Below are positions 63,883-64,000 of a DNA stretch of 64,000 nucleotides, one piece after another (position 1 is the first letter of the stretch; the number at the start of each line of letters is the position of its first letter). The stretch is from Erysipelothrix sp. HDW6C (GTDB taxonomy: Bacteria > Bacillota_I > Bacilli_A > Erysipelotrichales > Erysipelotrichaceae), in assembly GCF_011299615.1 (NCBI RefSeq), contig NZ_CP049861.1, forward strand, positions 2,046,001 to 2,110,000. The letters run 5' to 3'. Below the pieces are notes generated by a model. It did no database searches. It saw only the letters and a list, made by a program, of their open reading frames with translations, and was not told the DNA's origin. Both the position numbers and the translations under genes were made by a program.

Positions 63883-64000
63883 CTTGGACTTCCTCTTTAA
63901 GGATATCAGCCCCATAGATTCCCATAAGAACTTCATCCGTTGCTTCAGTTGGTGTCCCGTCAAATACAACCTTTCCATCACGCAAACCGATAATACGAGT
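63872..64000 (-). CDS. phnC: Phosphonate-type ABC ATPase, C-terminal end
   Basis: Partial: 42 codons at the window edge read RIIGLRDGKVVFDGTP then EVLMGIYGAD and stop at 63872-63874. This is the C-terminal end of PhnC-type ATPases. The rest lies beyond the window. It overlaps the first phnE start. Confidence 0.85.
   Translation of the reverse strand, partial: TRIIGLRDGKVVFDGTPTEATDEVLMGIYGADILKEEVQDEA

Noticed and set aside
1-64000. CRISPR array or rRNA operon
   Set aside because: No regularly spaced direct repeats and no rRNA sequence were seen on reading.

Overview
The window looks like chromosomal DNA of a low-GC Gram-positive bacterium (Bacillota). Three surface proteins end in LPxTG-type sorting signals and carry Listeria/Bacteroides (InlB B) repeats. 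Lipoproteins, YitT, UppP, a cold-shock protein, AGGAGG-type ribosome binding sites and TTGACA/TATAAT-like promoters fit the same picture. The InlB-repeat proteins, the CBS-less IMP dehydrogenase and the general gene set suggest the Erysipelotrichia, but this is inference, because no marker gene such as rRNA is present.

Layout: 18-3094 is a minus-strand ydjI-ydjG-ydjH-like envelope operon whose ydjG-like gene is frameshifted. 3216-7790 holds a cold-shock gene, a CofE-like protein, a HIT protein, a CDP-alcohol phosphatidyltransferase, two decayed gene remnants and a Tim44-like membrane protein. 7871-9631 is a surface protein. 9894-17190 is an AT-rich accessory island: a membrane M48 protease, a PD-(D/E)XK protein overlapping a large N6-adenine DNA methylase (a probable restriction-modification or defence module), and a frameshifted ISL3-type insertion sequence. 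17222-22552 returns to housekeeping genes (guaB-guaA, a HAD phosphatase, a duplicated-domain lipoprotein, a pyrophosphatase-like protein).

22697-27473 is one minus-strand operon encoding response regulator, histidine kinase, FtsX-like permease, an ABC ATPase with several degenerate motifs, and an HtrA protease. It reads as an envelope-stress circuit. 27580-32040 holds an ArsR regulator, a HAD enzyme, a thioredoxin-reductase-like enzyme, a small cysteine-peptidase-like protein and a drug-type ABC transporter behind two operator-like palindromes. 32072-42689 mixes a surface protein, tRNA-Lys, uppP, lemA/DUF3137, an ECF S-component, map and small enzymes. 42681-44854 is a peroxide-defence pair (ahpC plus a domain-permuted AhpF-like reductase) with a Fur-family-like palindrome. 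45004-48418 holds a membrane glucosaminidase and an 879-residue wall-anchored beta-helix protein.

48474-53598 encodes a heterodimeric ABC exporter and a marR/saccharopine-dehydrogenase-like pair. 54266-58736 is a permease/YitT/M20-peptidase operon divergent from an Rgg-like regulator. The end holds a NUDIX protein, DUF4256, a potassium-channel protein and a phosphonate-type transporter (phnC partial, phnE, phnE) coupled to a cytoplasmic metallophosphatase.

Genes are tightly packed. Many stop codons lie inside terminator stems and several gene pairs are joined by TAATG or ATGA overlaps. No CRISPR array, rRNA or prophage was seen.
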